From contig NZ_SMMU01000027.1 of assembly GCF_004339665.1 (NCBI RefSeq), forward strand, positions 1-48,108: a stretch of DNA of 48,108 bases. The letters run 5' to 3'. Shown in pieces: positions 1-8,122 of the stretch; the stretch's first letter is position 1, and each line of letters begins with the position of its first letter. A program made the translations under genes and the position numbers. Source of the stretch: Azotobacter chroococcum. Lineage in GTDB: Bacteria > Pseudomonadota > Gammaproteobacteria > Pseudomonadales > Pseudomonadaceae. The notes under the pieces were generated by a model. It ran no database searches. It was not told where the DNA came from and saw only the letters and a list, made by a program, of their open reading frames with translations.

Positions 1-35
1 TGCTTCTCGAACCGCGCCAGAACCGCATCCCACAT
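1..35 (-). mobile_element. 5' end of an IS transposase gene (partial, IS4-like)
   Basis: On the minus strand an ATG at position 35 opens a frame reading MWDAVLARFEK and runs off the left edge. This N-terminus resembles, from memory, IS4-family transposases of Pseudomonas and Azotobacter (MWDxVLxRF). Only 11 codons are visible, so the assignment is an inference. It is supported by the next gene, a diguanylate cyclase whose N-terminus looks cut off at about the same place. The IS end probably lies between positions 40 and 75; no terminal inverted repeat can be verified from one end alone. Confidence 0.4.
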
Positions 36-39
36 CGTC

Positions 40-972
40 TTGTTCTCCCGATCGATTATCGGGGGAGTTTACGCAAACACCTTGAAAGGGCTGGTACTCA
101 GTGCGCCACGCCGCCTGAGCCTGGTGGGCCGGCGCCCGGTGCCGGCCGACGCCTGGCCGTTGCTGGGCCTGGCGCTGGCGTTGGTCGCCGTGCTGCTCGT
201 TGGCGGTCCCGGTGCCATCGCCTTTCCGATGCTGGCGCTGCTCTGGTGCGCGCTGCGCTTCCGGCCGTTCAGCGTGGCCCTGCTCGGCCTGCTCAGCGGG
301 GCGGTGGAGATCGTCATGGTGGCGGAGAATCTCGCCCACTTCGGCCCGCTGCATAACAGTGCCGGCGTCGACACCCTGGCCTCCGCCCGCCTGGGCATCG
401 CCGTGCTGACCCTGGGTCCGCTCAGCGTGGCCGCTGTCGGCGCCCTCGACCGGCGCCTGCTGCGCCGCCTCGCCCGGCGCGCCAATCACGACTCCTTGAC
501 CGGCGCGCTGGTCCGCCGCGCGCTGACCCAGGGCGTCGAGAGGCTGCTCGAGCGGCGCCGGCACTGCGGCGATCTGCCCATCTCGCTGCTGATGATCGAC
601 CTCGACCACTTCAAGACGATCAACGACCGCCACGGTCATGCCGCCGGCGACCAGGTGCTGCGCCAGCTCGCCCGGCTGCTGGGCAGCCTGTTGCGCCGCG
701 AAGATCTGTTCGGCCGGCTGGGTGGCGAGGAGTTCGTCATGGTGCTGCCCGGGGTTCGGACCGACGAGGCGATGCTGGTTGCCGAGCGGCTGCGGCAAGG
801 GGTCGAGCGGATGGAGTGGCCGGAAGGGATGCGGGTCACCGTCAGCGTCGGGGTCGGCGCCCTGGATGACGGGACGGCCGGCCAGCCACTCGAGCAGCGC
901 CTGGCGCGGGTCGACGAGGCGCTCTACCAGGCCAAGGCGCAGGGTCGCAACCGCGTGGTGCGCGCGGCTTGA
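40..972 (+). CDS. GGDEF diguanylate cyclase, membrane-anchored, probably 5'-truncated
   Basis: The C-terminal half is a GGDEF domain that would make cyclic di-GMP from two GTP. It has the metal-binding stretch LLMIDLDHFKTIND, the active-site motif GGEEF (accepted variant of GGDEF), and an RxxD product-inhibition site (RRED) five residues before it, so activity and feedback inhibition look intact. The N-terminal ~145 residues hold several hydrophobic segments resembling the end of a larger sensory membrane module such as MASE1. The frame opens at a TTG at position 40 with no convincing ribosome-binding site, next to what looks like a transposase gene end. The gene has probably lost its own start and first membrane segments. 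Whether the remnant is expressed cannot be told from sequence. Confidence 0.75.
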   Translation: MFSRSIIGGVYANTLKGLVLSAPRRLSLVGRRPVPADAWPLLGLALALVAVLLVGGPGAIAFPMLALLWCALRFRPFSVALLGLLSGAVEIVMVAENLAHFGPLHNSAGVDTLASARLGIAVLTLGPLSVAAVGALDRRLLRRLARRANHDSLTGALVRRALTQGVERLLERRRHCGDLPISLLMIDLDHFKTINDRHGHAAGDQVLRQLARLLGSLLRREDLFGRLGGEEFVMVLPGVRTDEAMLVAERLRQGVERMEWPEGMRVTVSVGVGALDDGTAGQPLEQRLARVDEALYQAKAQGRNRVVRAA

Positions 973-1085
973 GCCTGAATCCGGGCGTGCCCACGCTCCC
1001 TGTGCAGGGAAGGGGCCGACAGGGTGAACAACGCTCTGCTTGTCCAGCGCTCCCCTTCAGGCCCGCTGCCCGAAGCGGGCTGGCC

Positions 1086-1292
1086 TCAGATGCACAAACT
1101 CCGCTTGCCCCGATACAGCACCGGGAGCTTGGCGCACTCGTCCCGGCCGGGCGGGTTCGTTTCGACGAGCGGCATGTCGTTTTCGGGGATATCCGGGCCG
1201 GATGCGGGACGACGCGGCCCGGTGGCCAGGTATACGGAAAAGGCGAGAAGAACCACGACCAAGGCGCTGGAAACAATCGGATCGGCGATCAT
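1086..1292 (-). CDS. small single-pass membrane protein (68 aa), unknown function
   Basis: The product begins MIADPIVSSALVVVLLAF, one hydrophobic segment of about 18 residues, and continues into a soluble Pro/Asp-rich tail with a CAKLP stretch and a C-terminal Cys-Ile. I chose the ATG at 1292 over the longer in-frame start because GGAGG stands six bases before it (GGAGGTAACG-ATG). I do not recognise a family. The good ribosome-binding site and the clean membrane segment suggest a real inner-membrane protein with its tail in the periplasm or cytoplasm. It stands alone between genes on the other strand. Confidence 0.6.
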   Translation of the reverse strand: MIADPIVSSALVVVLLAFSVYLATGPRRPASGPDIPENDMPLVETNPPGRDECAKLPVLYRGKRSLCI

Positions 1293-1497
1293 CGTTACCT
1301 CCGGAAGGCATGGGCTTTTCAATAGGTGCCTACATATGAGCTTGCGTCACTATGCCGCAGCAGGGGCATTGCAGGCAATCGACTTACGTCGGGTAGGGAT
1401 ATGGCGGTGCGCTTCATCCACCTGTAACCGTCTTCTGCTCGATCCTGTCCCTCAGTGGTGCGCCTAGACTGAGAGCGAGCGAATCAGGGGAGCCTCC

Positions 1498-2439
1498 ATG
1501 GAGTTCAAGGACTATTACGCGATGCTCGGCGTGGAGCCCACGGCCGACGAGAAGACCATCAAGACGGCCTACCGCCGGCTGGCGCGCAAGTACCATCCGG
1601 ACATGAACAAGGAGGCCGGCGCGGAGAACCGCTTCAAGGAGGTGGCCGAGGCCTACGAGGTGCTGGGCAACGCGGAGAAGCGCGCCGAATACGATCAGCT
1701 GCGCCAGTACGGCCGTGCCGGCGAGCAGTTCGAGGTGCCGCCCGGCTGGCAGCGGGCGCACGGTTTCGGCGGGGCGCACGAGCATTTCGGCGGCGATTTT
1801 TCCGACTTCTTCGAGTCGATCTTCGGCGGCCGGCCGGGTAGCCATCCGCACGCCCAGGCGCCCCGGCGGGGCCGGGACATCGAGCTGGAGCTGCCGGTGT
1901 TCCTCGAGGAAACCCTTGGCGAGCACAGCAAGCCGATCGACTACAGGGTGCCCAGCTTCGACGAACACGGCCAGCGAACCGATCGGCACAAGAGCCTCAA
2001 CGTCAAGATTCCCGCCGGCGTCACCGATGGCGAGCGCATCCGCCTCAAGGGCCAGGGCGCGCCGGGCGTCAACGGCGGACCGAGCGGCGATCTGTACCTG
2101 TTCATCCGCCTGGTTCCCCACCCGCTCTTCGATGTCGATGGCCACGACCTCATCCTCACCGTGCCCCTGGCGCCCTGGGAGGCCGCACTGGGCGCGCGGA
2201 TCGAAGTGCCGACGCTGTCCGGGCGCATCCACCTGAGCATCCCGCCGGGCAGCCAGAGCGGCCAGCGCCTGCGCATCAAGGGCAAGGGACTGAAGGACAA
2301 GCACGGCGTCGGCAATCTCTATGCCGTACTGAAGGTGGTGATGCCGCCGCACAGCGACGAACACGTCCACAAGCTCTGGACCCAGCTGCGCGACGCGGCG
2401 GGCTTCGACCCGCGCAGTCAATGGAGCAACCCCGAATGA
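1498..2439 (+). CDS. cbpA: CbpA, DnaJ-type (class II J-domain) co-chaperone and curved-DNA-binding protein
   Basis: 313 residues. An N-terminal J domain (about 5-70) carries the HPD tripeptide at 33-35 that stimulates DnaK ATPase. A Gly/Phe-rich linker (about 80-120, with [12 protein letters not shown] and FFESIFGG) follows, then two beta-rich substrate-binding domains (130-300). There is no zinc-finger CxxCxGxG region, which separates CbpA from DnaJ. CbpA acts as a DnaK partner in stationary phase and binds curved DNA. GGGAGCC stands just before the ATG. The stop codon overlaps the start of the CbpM gene (ATGA), as in the conserved cbpAM operon. Confidence 0.95.
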   Translation: MEFKDYYAMLGVEPTADEKTIKTAYRRLARKYHPDMNKEAGAENRFKEVAEAYEVLGNAEKRAEYDQLRQYGRAGEQFEVPPGWQRAHGFGGAHEHFGGDFSDFFESIFGGRPGSHPHAQAPRRGRDIELELPVFLEETLGEHSKPIDYRVPSFDEHGQRTDRHKSLNVKIPAGVTDGERIRLKGQGAPGVNGGPSGDLYLFIRLVPHPLFDVDGHDLILTVPLAPWEAALGARIEVPTLSGRIHLSIPPGSQSGQRLRIKGKGLKDKHGVGNLYAVLKVVMPPHSDEHVHKLWTQLRDAAGFDPRSQWSNPE

Positions 2440-2741
2440 GCACAACCCTGACCGTGCAACTGACCCTGGAAGAGTGCTGCCAGCTGGTCGAGGTGCCCGC
2501 CGAGAGCCTGATCGAGATCGTCGAACACGGCATCGTCGAAGCGGGCGGTGGCAGCCCCCGGGACTGGCGCTTCGAGCCCGCCGCCCTGGACCGGCTGCGT
2601 CAGGCGCTGCGCCTGCAACGCCAACTGGAGCTCGACTGGCCGGCGGTGGCCGTGGCGCTGGACCTGCTCGACGAAGTGGCGCGCCTGCGCGCCGAGAACG
2701 AGAGCCTGCGACGGCGGCTGTTGCGCTTCATGGAGCCGTAG
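2436..2741 (+). CDS. cbpM: CbpM, modulator of CbpA (MerR-like helical protein)
   Basis: 101 residues beginning [17 protein letters not shown]. CbpM binds the J domain of CbpA and blocks both its co-chaperone and DNA-binding activities. The sequence has the typical MerR-like N-terminal helices ([25 protein letters not shown]), an aromatic-acidic [10 protein letters not shown] stretch and a leucine-rich C-terminal helix ([19 protein letters not shown]). The start is fixed by the ATGA overlap with cbpA, implying translational coupling. An in-frame ATG 15 bases upstream lies deeper inside cbpA and is less likely. Confidence 0.9.
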   Translation: MSTTLTVQLTLEECCQLVEVPAESLIEIVEHGIVEAGGGSPRDWRFEPAALDRLRQALRLQRQLELDWPAVAVALDLLDEVARLRAENESLRRRLLRFMEP

Positions 2742-2853
2742 CCTGCTTTGCGCCCGAGAAAGCTGCTGCTTCGGAAAGAGGGGCGGCTTCCGGGGGGCAG
2801 TCCGGGTCGGGGTGACTGGCATGAACGCCTATCGAAGCTGACGCCAAACCCTG

Positions 2854-3150
2854 TCAGTCCAGGCGTTTGCCAGCCTGGCCGTAGACTGCCTCATCGTCGC
2901 GCCTGCCGACGGAAATCACGTAGACCACAAGACGCTGGTCGATCACCTGGTAGACCAGCCGGTAGCCCACCGATCCGAGCTTGATCTTGTAGCAGTCCTT
3001 GAGCCCATGCAGCTTGTCGCCCGGCACCCGGGGATCGATCAGACGCTCGCGAAGCTTGCGAGTGAACTGCTTGCGGACATCTTCGCCGAGCTTCTGCCAT
3101 TCCTTCCTGGCGGCCTTGTCGAACTCGAGGCTGTAGTGAGACTCAGACAT
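2854..3150 (-). CDS. RelE/ParE-superfamily toxin
   Basis: 98 residues (MSESHYSLEFDKAARKEW...). It follows the compact RelE fold: an N-terminal helix with FDKAARKEWQKL, the strand-turn PGDKLHGLKDCYKIKL, and the core YRLVYQVIDQRLVVYVISVGRR. In RelE-type enzymes this core holds the basic residues that cut ribosome-bound mRNA. The ATG at 3150 lies inside the last codons of the upstream antitoxin gene (8-nt overlap), the usual antitoxin-first arrangement. Cytoplasmic; normally held inactive by the antitoxin. RelE and ParE folds overlap, so the target (mRNA or gyrase) is not settled, but the sequence favours RelE. Confidence 0.85.
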   Translation of the reverse strand: MSESHYSLEFDKAARKEWQKLGEDVRKQFTRKLRERLIDPRVPGDKLHGLKDCYKIKLGSVGYRLVYQVIDQRLVVYVISVGRRDDEAVYGQAGKRLD

Positions 3151-3424
3151 CCTCGTCCTCGAACAGGATGTCATCGCCGACGATCCGGGCACGGACCGGA
3201 GGCTCGCCGGTGTCGAGGCGCTCCCTGACCTCCCTGGCCAGCTTGAGGTCGTCGATGTAGTCCAGCAGCGCTTCGTAACGCCCGGCCGGAATGCAATAGA
3301 AGGCCGGCTCGTTGCGGTTCAGGATGGCGACGGCTTCGCCACCCCCAGCCTCCACGGTACCCATCGGATTTTTCTTCAGGTCCGTGATGGAGGCGACAAC
3401 GCTGGCGAGCATGGGATGTGGCAC
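3143..3424 (-). CDS. Phd/YefM/RelB-type antitoxin
   Basis: 93 residues. The N-terminal DNA-binding part (ASVVASITDLKKNPMGTVE and VAILNRNEPAFYCIP) is the Phd/YefM pattern. The C-terminal acidic tail (ARIVGDDILFEDEDV) would wrap the toxin. The start is a GTG at 3424 with AGGAG eight bases upstream; the ATG at 3412 has no such spacing. It is the first gene of a two-gene operon with the RelE-like toxin and probably represses its own promoter in the 3425-3500 region. Confidence 0.85.
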   Translation of the reverse strand: MPHPMLASVVASITDLKKNPMGTVEAGGGEAVAILNRNEPAFYCIPAGRYEALLDYIDDLKLAREVRERLDTGEPPVRARIVGDDILFEDEDV

Positions 3425-3567
3425 GGTGATCTCTCCTGGGTGAGTCTCGCTGGAGCGACTTATGGTAGCACTCTGAAAGGTGCTCTACAGGGTATTGTTC
3501 ATTGACCTGCATGTCGTCCGGTGCGCTTGCCATGCAGGGTCTGAGCCGCTTTGGGGCGCCGATGATC

Positions 3568-3592
3568 GTGCCCGGGCTCCTGCGTGGGCACG
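3568..3592. repeat. REP-like palindrome, single degenerate copy (family F)
   Basis: A CGTGCCC...GGGCACG palindrome around the core CTCCTGCG, flanked by GATC, in the spacer between the antitoxin promoter region and the methyltransferase gene. It belongs to the same family as the paired copies near 13.4, 18.8, 34.7, 42.4 and 43.4 kb. One arm carries changes (GGG in place of ACG). The remaining ~200 bases to 3716 also include the short palindrome GGACACGGAGTGTCC at 3618-3632 and otherwise show nothing I recognise. Confidence 0.6.
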
Positions 3593-3716
3593 CCACAAGG
3601 GAGGTTCCCGCATCCCCTGGACACGGAGTGTCCACTGGCCCGACTCCCGGCCTTTTGCCGCAGGGGAAACCCCGTCTGCGTTTAAAATGCGGGCAACGCA
3701 CAACCGACGATGCCCC

Positions 3717-4682
3717 ATGAACTCAGAAGCCCTCGATACCCTGCACCAGCATCTGCTCGCCGCCTTGAGCCCCGCCCCCGAAGAGGCCCGTCGTCTGTTC
3801 CACGGGCGGGGGCGCCGCTGGGTGGGGCTCGAGCATGTCACCGTCGACTGGTTGCAGGGCGTGCTGCTGGTGTCGCTGTTCCGGGAACCGGCAGAGCCTG
3901 AGGGGGAGGCGTTGCGGCGGATGCTCGTGGCGCTTGCCGGGTCGCCCGCCTGGCGGCACAGCGACGCGCATTCGCTGCTGCTGCACCACCGCTACCGGCC
4001 GGACAGCGCGACGGAGGTGCTGCTGGGCGAGGCCGTGGAGGAATGGCCGATCACCGAGAATGGCCTGCGCTACCGGCTGGAGCTGGGCAGGAAGCAGAAC
4101 AGTGGCCTGTTCCTGGACATGCGCTACGGGCGCCGCTGGGTGCAGGCCCAGGCCCGCGGCAAGCGCGTGCTGAATCTGTTCGCCTACACCTGCGGGTTTT
4201 CCGTCGCCGCGATTGCCGGTGGCGCCGAGCATGTGGTGAACCTGGACATGGCCAGGGCGGCCCTGAGCCGCGGACGGGACAATCACCGCCTGAACGGCCA
4301 TGACCTGGCGCGGGTGACCTTTCTGGGCCATGAGTTGTTCAAGTCGTGGGGCAAGGTGAAGAAGTACGGCCCCTACGATCTGGTCATCGTCGACCCGCCT
4401 TCCTTCCAGAAGGGCAGCTTCGCCCTCGCCACGGACTATCAGAAGATCCTGCGCCGCCTGCCCGAGTTGCTCAGCGGGCAAAGCTGCGTCCTGGCCTGCA
4501 TCAACGACCCGGGCATCGGCCCGGACTTCCTCATCGAACAGGCGGCCCGCGAGGCGCCGGGCCTGCGCTTCGAGCAGCGCCTGGAAAATCCGCCGGAGTT
4601 CGCCGACATCCAGTCCGACGGCGGCCTGAAGGCCCTGGTGTTCAGCCAGGCCGGCGCCGCCCCGGCAAGCCGGACGGCATAG
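3717..4682 (+). CDS. class I SAM-dependent methyltransferase (RlmI/RlmK-like fold)
   Basis: 321 residues. The AdoMet-binding core is clear: motif I VLNLFAYTCGFSVAAIAGG, an acidic NLDMARAAL at the end of strand 2, and the catalytic-type motif IV DLVIVDPPSFQKG. An N-terminal domain of about 110 residues precedes it. DPPSF is typical of enzymes that methylate a base ring nitrogen or carbon in rRNA, so an rRNA (cytosine or guanine) methyltransferase is likely but the target is not certain. I chose the ATG at 3717, where homology-like sequence begins; an in-frame ATG at 3687 is an alternative. No strong ribosome-binding site is visible at either. Confidence 0.8.
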   Translation: MNSEALDTLHQHLLAALSPAPEEARRLFHGRGRRWVGLEHVTVDWLQGVLLVSLFREPAEPEGEALRRMLVALAGSPAWRHSDAHSLLLHHRYRPDSATEVLLGEAVEEWPITENGLRYRLELGRKQNSGLFLDMRYGRRWVQAQARGKRVLNLFAYTCGFSVAAIAGGAEHVVNLDMARAALSRGRDNHRLNGHDLARVTFLGHELFKSWGKVKKYGPYDLVIVDPPSFQKGSFALATDYQKILRRLPELLSGQSCVLACINDPGIGPDFLIEQAAREAPGLRFEQRLENPPEFADIQSDGGLKALVFSQAGAAPASRTA

Positions 4683-4792
4683 TCGACTTCGGCTGGGGAG
4701 TGGCTGCCGGCTGCCGGTTGATCGACCCGGACGCCACGCGGCATCATCATCCGGGCGCCGCGGCGCCCGTGCCCATGACCGGAGGTTTTTCA

Positions 4793-5674
4793 GTGCGTTT
4801 GAATCCAGCGGGAAAAGCGACAAGAAAGCGCAACAAGCTCGTCAAGAAGATCGAAAGGACCTGGCTCGCCTTCAGGTATTTCCTGAGAAACCGGTTTTCT
4901 TCGGACCCCGTCTGTGCGCCCGGGGGCGTGACCGTCTCGCTCACCAGCCATTCGACGCGAACCGAACGGGTCTACCTGGCAATCGAGTCGATCGCGGCGG
5001 GGCTCGAAAAGCCCGGGCGGCTGATTCTCTGGCTCGACGATGCCGGGATCTTCGACCACCTGCCGGCGTCGCTGCAAAGGCTGCAGAACAGGGGGCTGGA
5101 GATTCGCCTGTGCCGCAACTATGGCCCGCACACCAAGTACTATCCGTTCCTCGAGCATGAGGAGATAGAGGGTGTCCTGGTGACGGCCGACGACGACAGC
5201 TTCTATCCGCCGACCTGGCTGAAAAGGCTGCACGAGTCGCACCGGGCCACGCCGGAAACCGTCGTCGCCTACAAGGCCCTGCGCGTGCGGATCGCCGACG
5301 GGCGGATCGAGCCCTATCTGAACTGGCGTTTCTGCCTGGAGGAAGAGGCCAGTTTCCGGAACTTCGCCCTCGGCGTCGGCGGGGTCATCTATCCCGCCGA
5401 TTTGCTGCGGCGCCTGAAGGCGGCGGGGACGGCCTTCACCGCCTGCTGTCCCAGGCACGATGACGTCTGGCTGCACGCCACTGCCGTGCGGCAGGGCTAC
5501 CGGGTCCGGCAGATCTCCAACGATGTGAACCACTTTCCGCTGGTGCCCGGCACGCAGAGGATCGGCCTGAAGAATGTCAACAAGATCGGCGGCAACGACC
5601 TGGCCATCTCCCAGACCTACCGCACGGCGGACATCCTGAAGATGCAGGGCGGCGACGCGCCCGCCCGGGCCTGA
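4793..5674 (+). CDS. glycosyltransferase-like protein (GT-A type)
   Basis: 293 residues starting at a GTG placed seven bases after a GGAGG; an in-frame ATG lies at 4775 without such a signal. A basic N-terminus (KATRKRNKLVKK) is followed by VTVSLTSHSTRTERVYLAIE and a central LVTADDDSFYPPTWL. The triple Asp resembles the DxD metal/nucleotide-sugar site of GT-A glycosyltransferases. C-terminal Cys/His (CCPRHDDVWLHA) and NDVNHFPLVPGT stretches suggest an acceptor domain. Such proteins often decorate lipopolysaccharide or capsule, but there is no surface-polysaccharide cluster beside it. The precise family and sugar are unknown. Confidence 0.65.
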   Translation: MRLNPAGKATRKRNKLVKKIERTWLAFRYFLRNRFSSDPVCAPGGVTVSLTSHSTRTERVYLAIESIAAGLEKPGRLILWLDDAGIFDHLPASLQRLQNRGLEIRLCRNYGPHTKYYPFLEHEEIEGVLVTADDDSFYPPTWLKRLHESHRATPETVVAYKALRVRIADGRIEPYLNWRFCLEEEASFRNFALGVGGVIYPADLLRRLKAAGTAFTACCPRHDDVWLHATAVRQGYRVRQISNDVNHFPLVPGTQRIGLKNVNKIGGNDLAISQTYRTADILKMQGGDAPARA

Positions 5675-5706
5675 GTGTCCGGGCCGGCCCCTTCCCGTGC
5701 ACGGCC

Positions 5707-6237
5707 TCAGTACGGCGCCTTGCCCAGGTAGTTGCCCGCCGGCTCGTAGTTGCACACCACGATGACCCGGTTGCTGCACTGGCTGCGGGCGCAGCCGAGG
5801 CGGCGGGTGTCGCGCCAGACCATCTGCGTGTAGTGGCCGATGCCTTGGGTCTTGCCCACCTTCAGCACGCCGCCCCTGTAGAGCCTTTTCTCCTGTTCCC
5901 AGGCGAGGGCGGCGTCTTTCACGCCGTAATGGCCGGCCGTGCCGATGAACAGGTTTTCACCGTAGCCCGAGCCCCGGCTGTGCTGCATGCGGCAACTGCT
6001 GGAGGCGAGGTGGTCGGCCCAGCGCTGGGCGGTTTTGGCCACCGGCGCCGACCATTGCAGGGGCGCGACGCCGACCGCCGACCGCGCCCGGTTGTGCTCG
6101 CGCAGCAGGGTCTGTATCTCGGCCGTGGCGAGGCGCGAGCCGGGCGCCTTGGCTTGCGGGGTTTGCTGGGCGGATGCGCTGGCGCAGGCGGACAGCAGCA
6201 GGACGGCAAGGCAGTGCGGGAGGGAGCGGGTAGGCAT
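5707..6237 (-). CDS. secreted CAP/SCP-domain protein, probable lipoprotein
   Basis: 176 residues. The N-terminus MPTRSLPHCLAVLLLSACAS is a signal sequence with a lipobox (LSAC), so it is probably lipidated and envelope-anchored. The rest is a CAP (SCP/PR-1) domain: LLREHNRARSAVG, WSAPVAKTAQRWADHL, the GYGENLF motif, HYTQMVWRDTRRLGC and VVCNYEPAGNYLGKAPY. The His and Glu residues of the CAP cavity are present in GENLF and HYTQ. Paired cysteines near the C-terminus match plant PR-1-like bacterial members. Function of bacterial CAP proteins is poorly known; sterol or lipid binding and protease-like roles have been proposed. Confidence 0.85.
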   Translation of the reverse strand: MPTRSLPHCLAVLLLSACASASAQQTPQAKAPGSRLATAEIQTLLREHNRARSAVGVAPLQWSAPVAKTAQRWADHLASSSCRMQHSRGSGYGENLFIGTAGHYGVKDAALAWEQEKRLYRGGVLKVGKTQGIGHYTQMVWRDTRRLGCARSQCSNRVIVVCNYEPAGNYLGKAPY

Positions 6238-6292
6238 GGGGGCGGTTTCGTGCTGGAGGATCGTGCCGGATTGGCGGGTGGCAATTCTGCCA

Positions 6293-7096
6293 TTATCCGG
6301 CCGTCGCGCCTTCCCGCAGGTATCCCCCCGCATAGCCGCGCAGCGGACTGCCATAGACATCCGCCAGATCGAGCACGTCGCGGGCGAACGCCATCCAGGC
6401 TTCCAGCATCTCCGGGCTGCCGTTCAGCGCGCCGACCTTGGTCCGCCCGGAGCGCGGCTCGGCCAGGCTGTACATCACGGCCACGCCGAGAATCGCGGAG
6501 GCCTCCGCGACCTCCGGGATCTGCCGGTCCAGCGCATCGGCGAATTCGAAGCCGCCGATACGCAGCCGCCCGAGCGTCCGCAGCTGCGCGATGCCGGCCT
6601 CGATCCGCTCGGCCAGCACCTCGGGGCTGATCTTCTGCCAGGCGGCGCGGGATGCCAGGCGCCAGGCGCGCATCTGCTGCGCCGTGATGCCGGGGCAGCG
6701 GCCGAGATAGGCCGCGTTCAGGCAATGGTCGGCCGCCGCCGCCAGGCGCAGCTCCTGGGTGGGCTCGATGCCGAGCAGCGTGCAGACCTGGCCGAGCGAG
6801 GCGCCTTCCCAGAAACGCTCGGCGGGCATGCTGAAACCGGGATCGCCCGCGTGATGATGATCCACGACGAGGTCCCGCGGGACGGCGCGGTCGGCCAGGG
6901 CGCATTCGACCCAGACGACCGGGCCGCGCTGCTGGCCCGGCCGCGCCGAGGTCCGCTCGGCGGCATAGGCGTTGCCGGCGTATACCCGCCGCTCTCCGGC
7001 CATGGCATAGGCCACCTTGTGTCCGGCGTTGCGGACCAGCCCCTCGATGATCACCATCTCGGGGTCGCGAGCCCCGAGGACGAACAGGTACTGCAC
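6293..7096 (-). CDS. conserved hypothetical protein, DHH-phosphoesterase-like motif
   Basis: 267 residues (MQYLFVLGARDPEMVIIEG...). It is predicted soluble. A VVDHHHAGDPGF stretch near residue 80 recalls the DHH motif of phosphoesterases, and the first 60 residues look like a nucleotide-binding alpha/beta start, but I do not recognise a named family with confidence. The C-terminal half is helical with GALNGSPEMLEAWM. It stands alone, 55 bases upstream of the CAP gene on the same strand. The reading frame has strong GC-rich third-position bias and no breaks, so it is a real gene. Confidence 0.6.
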   Translation of the reverse strand: MQYLFVLGARDPEMVIIEGLVRNAGHKVAYAMAGERRVYAGNAYAAERTSARPGQQRGPVVWVECALADRAVPRDLVVDHHHAGDPGFSMPAERFWEGASLGQVCTLLGIEPTQELRLAAAADHCLNAAYLGRCPGITAQQMRAWRLASRAAWQKISPEVLAERIEAGIAQLRTLGRLRIGGFEFADALDRQIPEVAEASAILGVAVMYSLAEPRSGRTKVGALNGSPEMLEAWMAFARDVLDLADVYGSPLRGYAGGYLREGATAG

Positions 7097-7308
7097 GATC
7101 GACCTCCCGGACGTCGCCGAAAGGGGCGACGGATGCGTTCATGGGCGCCCGGTGGCAGACGCGCCCCTGTGCCGATGCCCGGGCATGATGCCGCAGATGC
7201 CCGCCCGGCGTCTTGACGGACGGTCGTGCCGCCGCCCGAACGCTTCGATCCCGCGGCCGCTCCAATGGATCAGGGCCCCGCGTGTGGCGGGCCTGCCGGG
7301 AGGTAGTC

Positions 7309-7518
7309 ATGAGTCATGGTCGAGGCAGAGAAACGTCGTATCCGGGACCGTGCGATCCGGTGAGCAGGGGACGCGACCTGAATCCGGACGACGATGAGGC
7401 GAGTGTCGACGAGGGCGAGATTCCGCCGGGCTTCTACGACGAGGCGGTGGTGGTGGAGCAGGACAGGAAGGACATGGAGCCGGAGCACGAGGAGGGGGAC
7501 AATCTGAACCCCTGCTGA
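7309..7518 (+). CDS. small acidic hypothetical protein (69 aa)
   Basis: The start ATG follows GGGAGG (GGGAGGTAGTC-ATG). The product is strongly acidic (NPDDDEASVDEGEIPPGF, then VVVEQDRKDMEPEHEEGD) with two cysteines, one at the C-terminus, and no membrane segment. No family is recognised. Its composition suggests an intrinsically disordered or nucleic-acid-mimic-like small protein, but that is speculation. A perfect 14-bp hairpin just downstream probably ends its transcript. Confidence 0.55.
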   Translation: MSHGRGRETSYPGPCDPVSRGRDLNPDDDEASVDEGEIPPGFYDEAVVVEQDRKDMEPEHEEGDNLNPC

Positions 7519-7538
7519 TTGTCGGCGGCCGCTGCGCG

Positions 7539-7570
7539 CACGGCGCCGCGAATCGCTTCGCGGCGCCGTG
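7539..7570. terminator. hairpin between convergent genes
   Basis: Perfect 14-bp inverted repeat (CACGGCGCCGCGAA / TTCGCGGCGCCGTG) around a TCGC loop. It sits exactly between a plus-strand gene ending at 7518 and a minus-strand gene ending at 7571. There is no T-run on either side, so it is either a bidirectional transcript-end stabiliser or a weak terminator rather than a textbook intrinsic one. Confidence 0.55.
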
Positions 7571-8122
7571 TCAGGAGTGGATGCACCAGCTGGTCGTGTC
7601 GGCGGGCATGCCGAGGTCTTCCACGGCGTGGATCAACCCCGCGGAAATGGCTTCGTCGGGCGTGATGATCCGCGAGTCGGCGGTCAGGTACTGGGAGACG
7701 TCGAGGCGCTCCTTGGCTCCCTGGGTGCGCTCCTCGACGATCCGTGCGTACAGGACGCGGTCGAAATCCAGGCTCATGGCGTATTCGGACATCCTGGCGT
7801 GGTCGACCGAACCGTGGATGGTCCAGTGGAAGGGATGAAAGAGAAACTTGCTGTGCTGGCAGGCGGTGCGCCTTTGCCCGGCCAGGAAGATGATATTGCC
7901 CATGGACTCGACGGTGCCGAGGTTGTGGGTATTGACCGGGATGGGCAGCGACAGCAGGAAGTTGTAGAGGGAAAAGCCATAGCTGCATTCGCCGCCCATG
8001 GTGGCGATCTTGAGGGTGATTTCGGACGCATCCTGCTTCAGCGCCTGCGAGCATTTGTTGATGAGCTGCCCGCAGGTCGAAGAGTTGATCGGCCCCGTGA
8101 AGTGAATGACATGATTCGTCAT
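7571..8122 (-). CDS. orphan ClpP-like serine peptidase (crotonase-fold)
   Basis: 183 residues, about the length of mature ClpP. The nucleophile motif is GTVESMGNIIFLAG (Ser73), and a His comes about 23 residues later (FLFHPF, His96), the spacing of the ClpP Ser-His pair. The C-terminal ADSRIITPDEAISAGLIHAV matches the DRxxTxxEAxxYGLID end of ClpP, giving the Asp region. It lacks a propeptide, and no ClpX/ClpA ATPase lies nearby, so it is not the housekeeping ClpP. Such solitary ClpP-like proteins may work without an unfoldase or with a borrowed one. Substrates are unknown. Confidence 0.8.
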   Translation of the reverse strand: MTNHVIHFTGPINSSTCGQLINKCSQALKQDASEITLKIATMGGECSYGFSLYNFLLSLPIPVNTHNLGTVESMGNIIFLAGQRRTACQHSKFLFHPFHWTIHGSVDHARMSEYAMSLDFDRVLYARIVEERTQGAKERLDVSQYLTADSRIITPDEAISAGLIHAVEDLGMPADTTSWCIHS

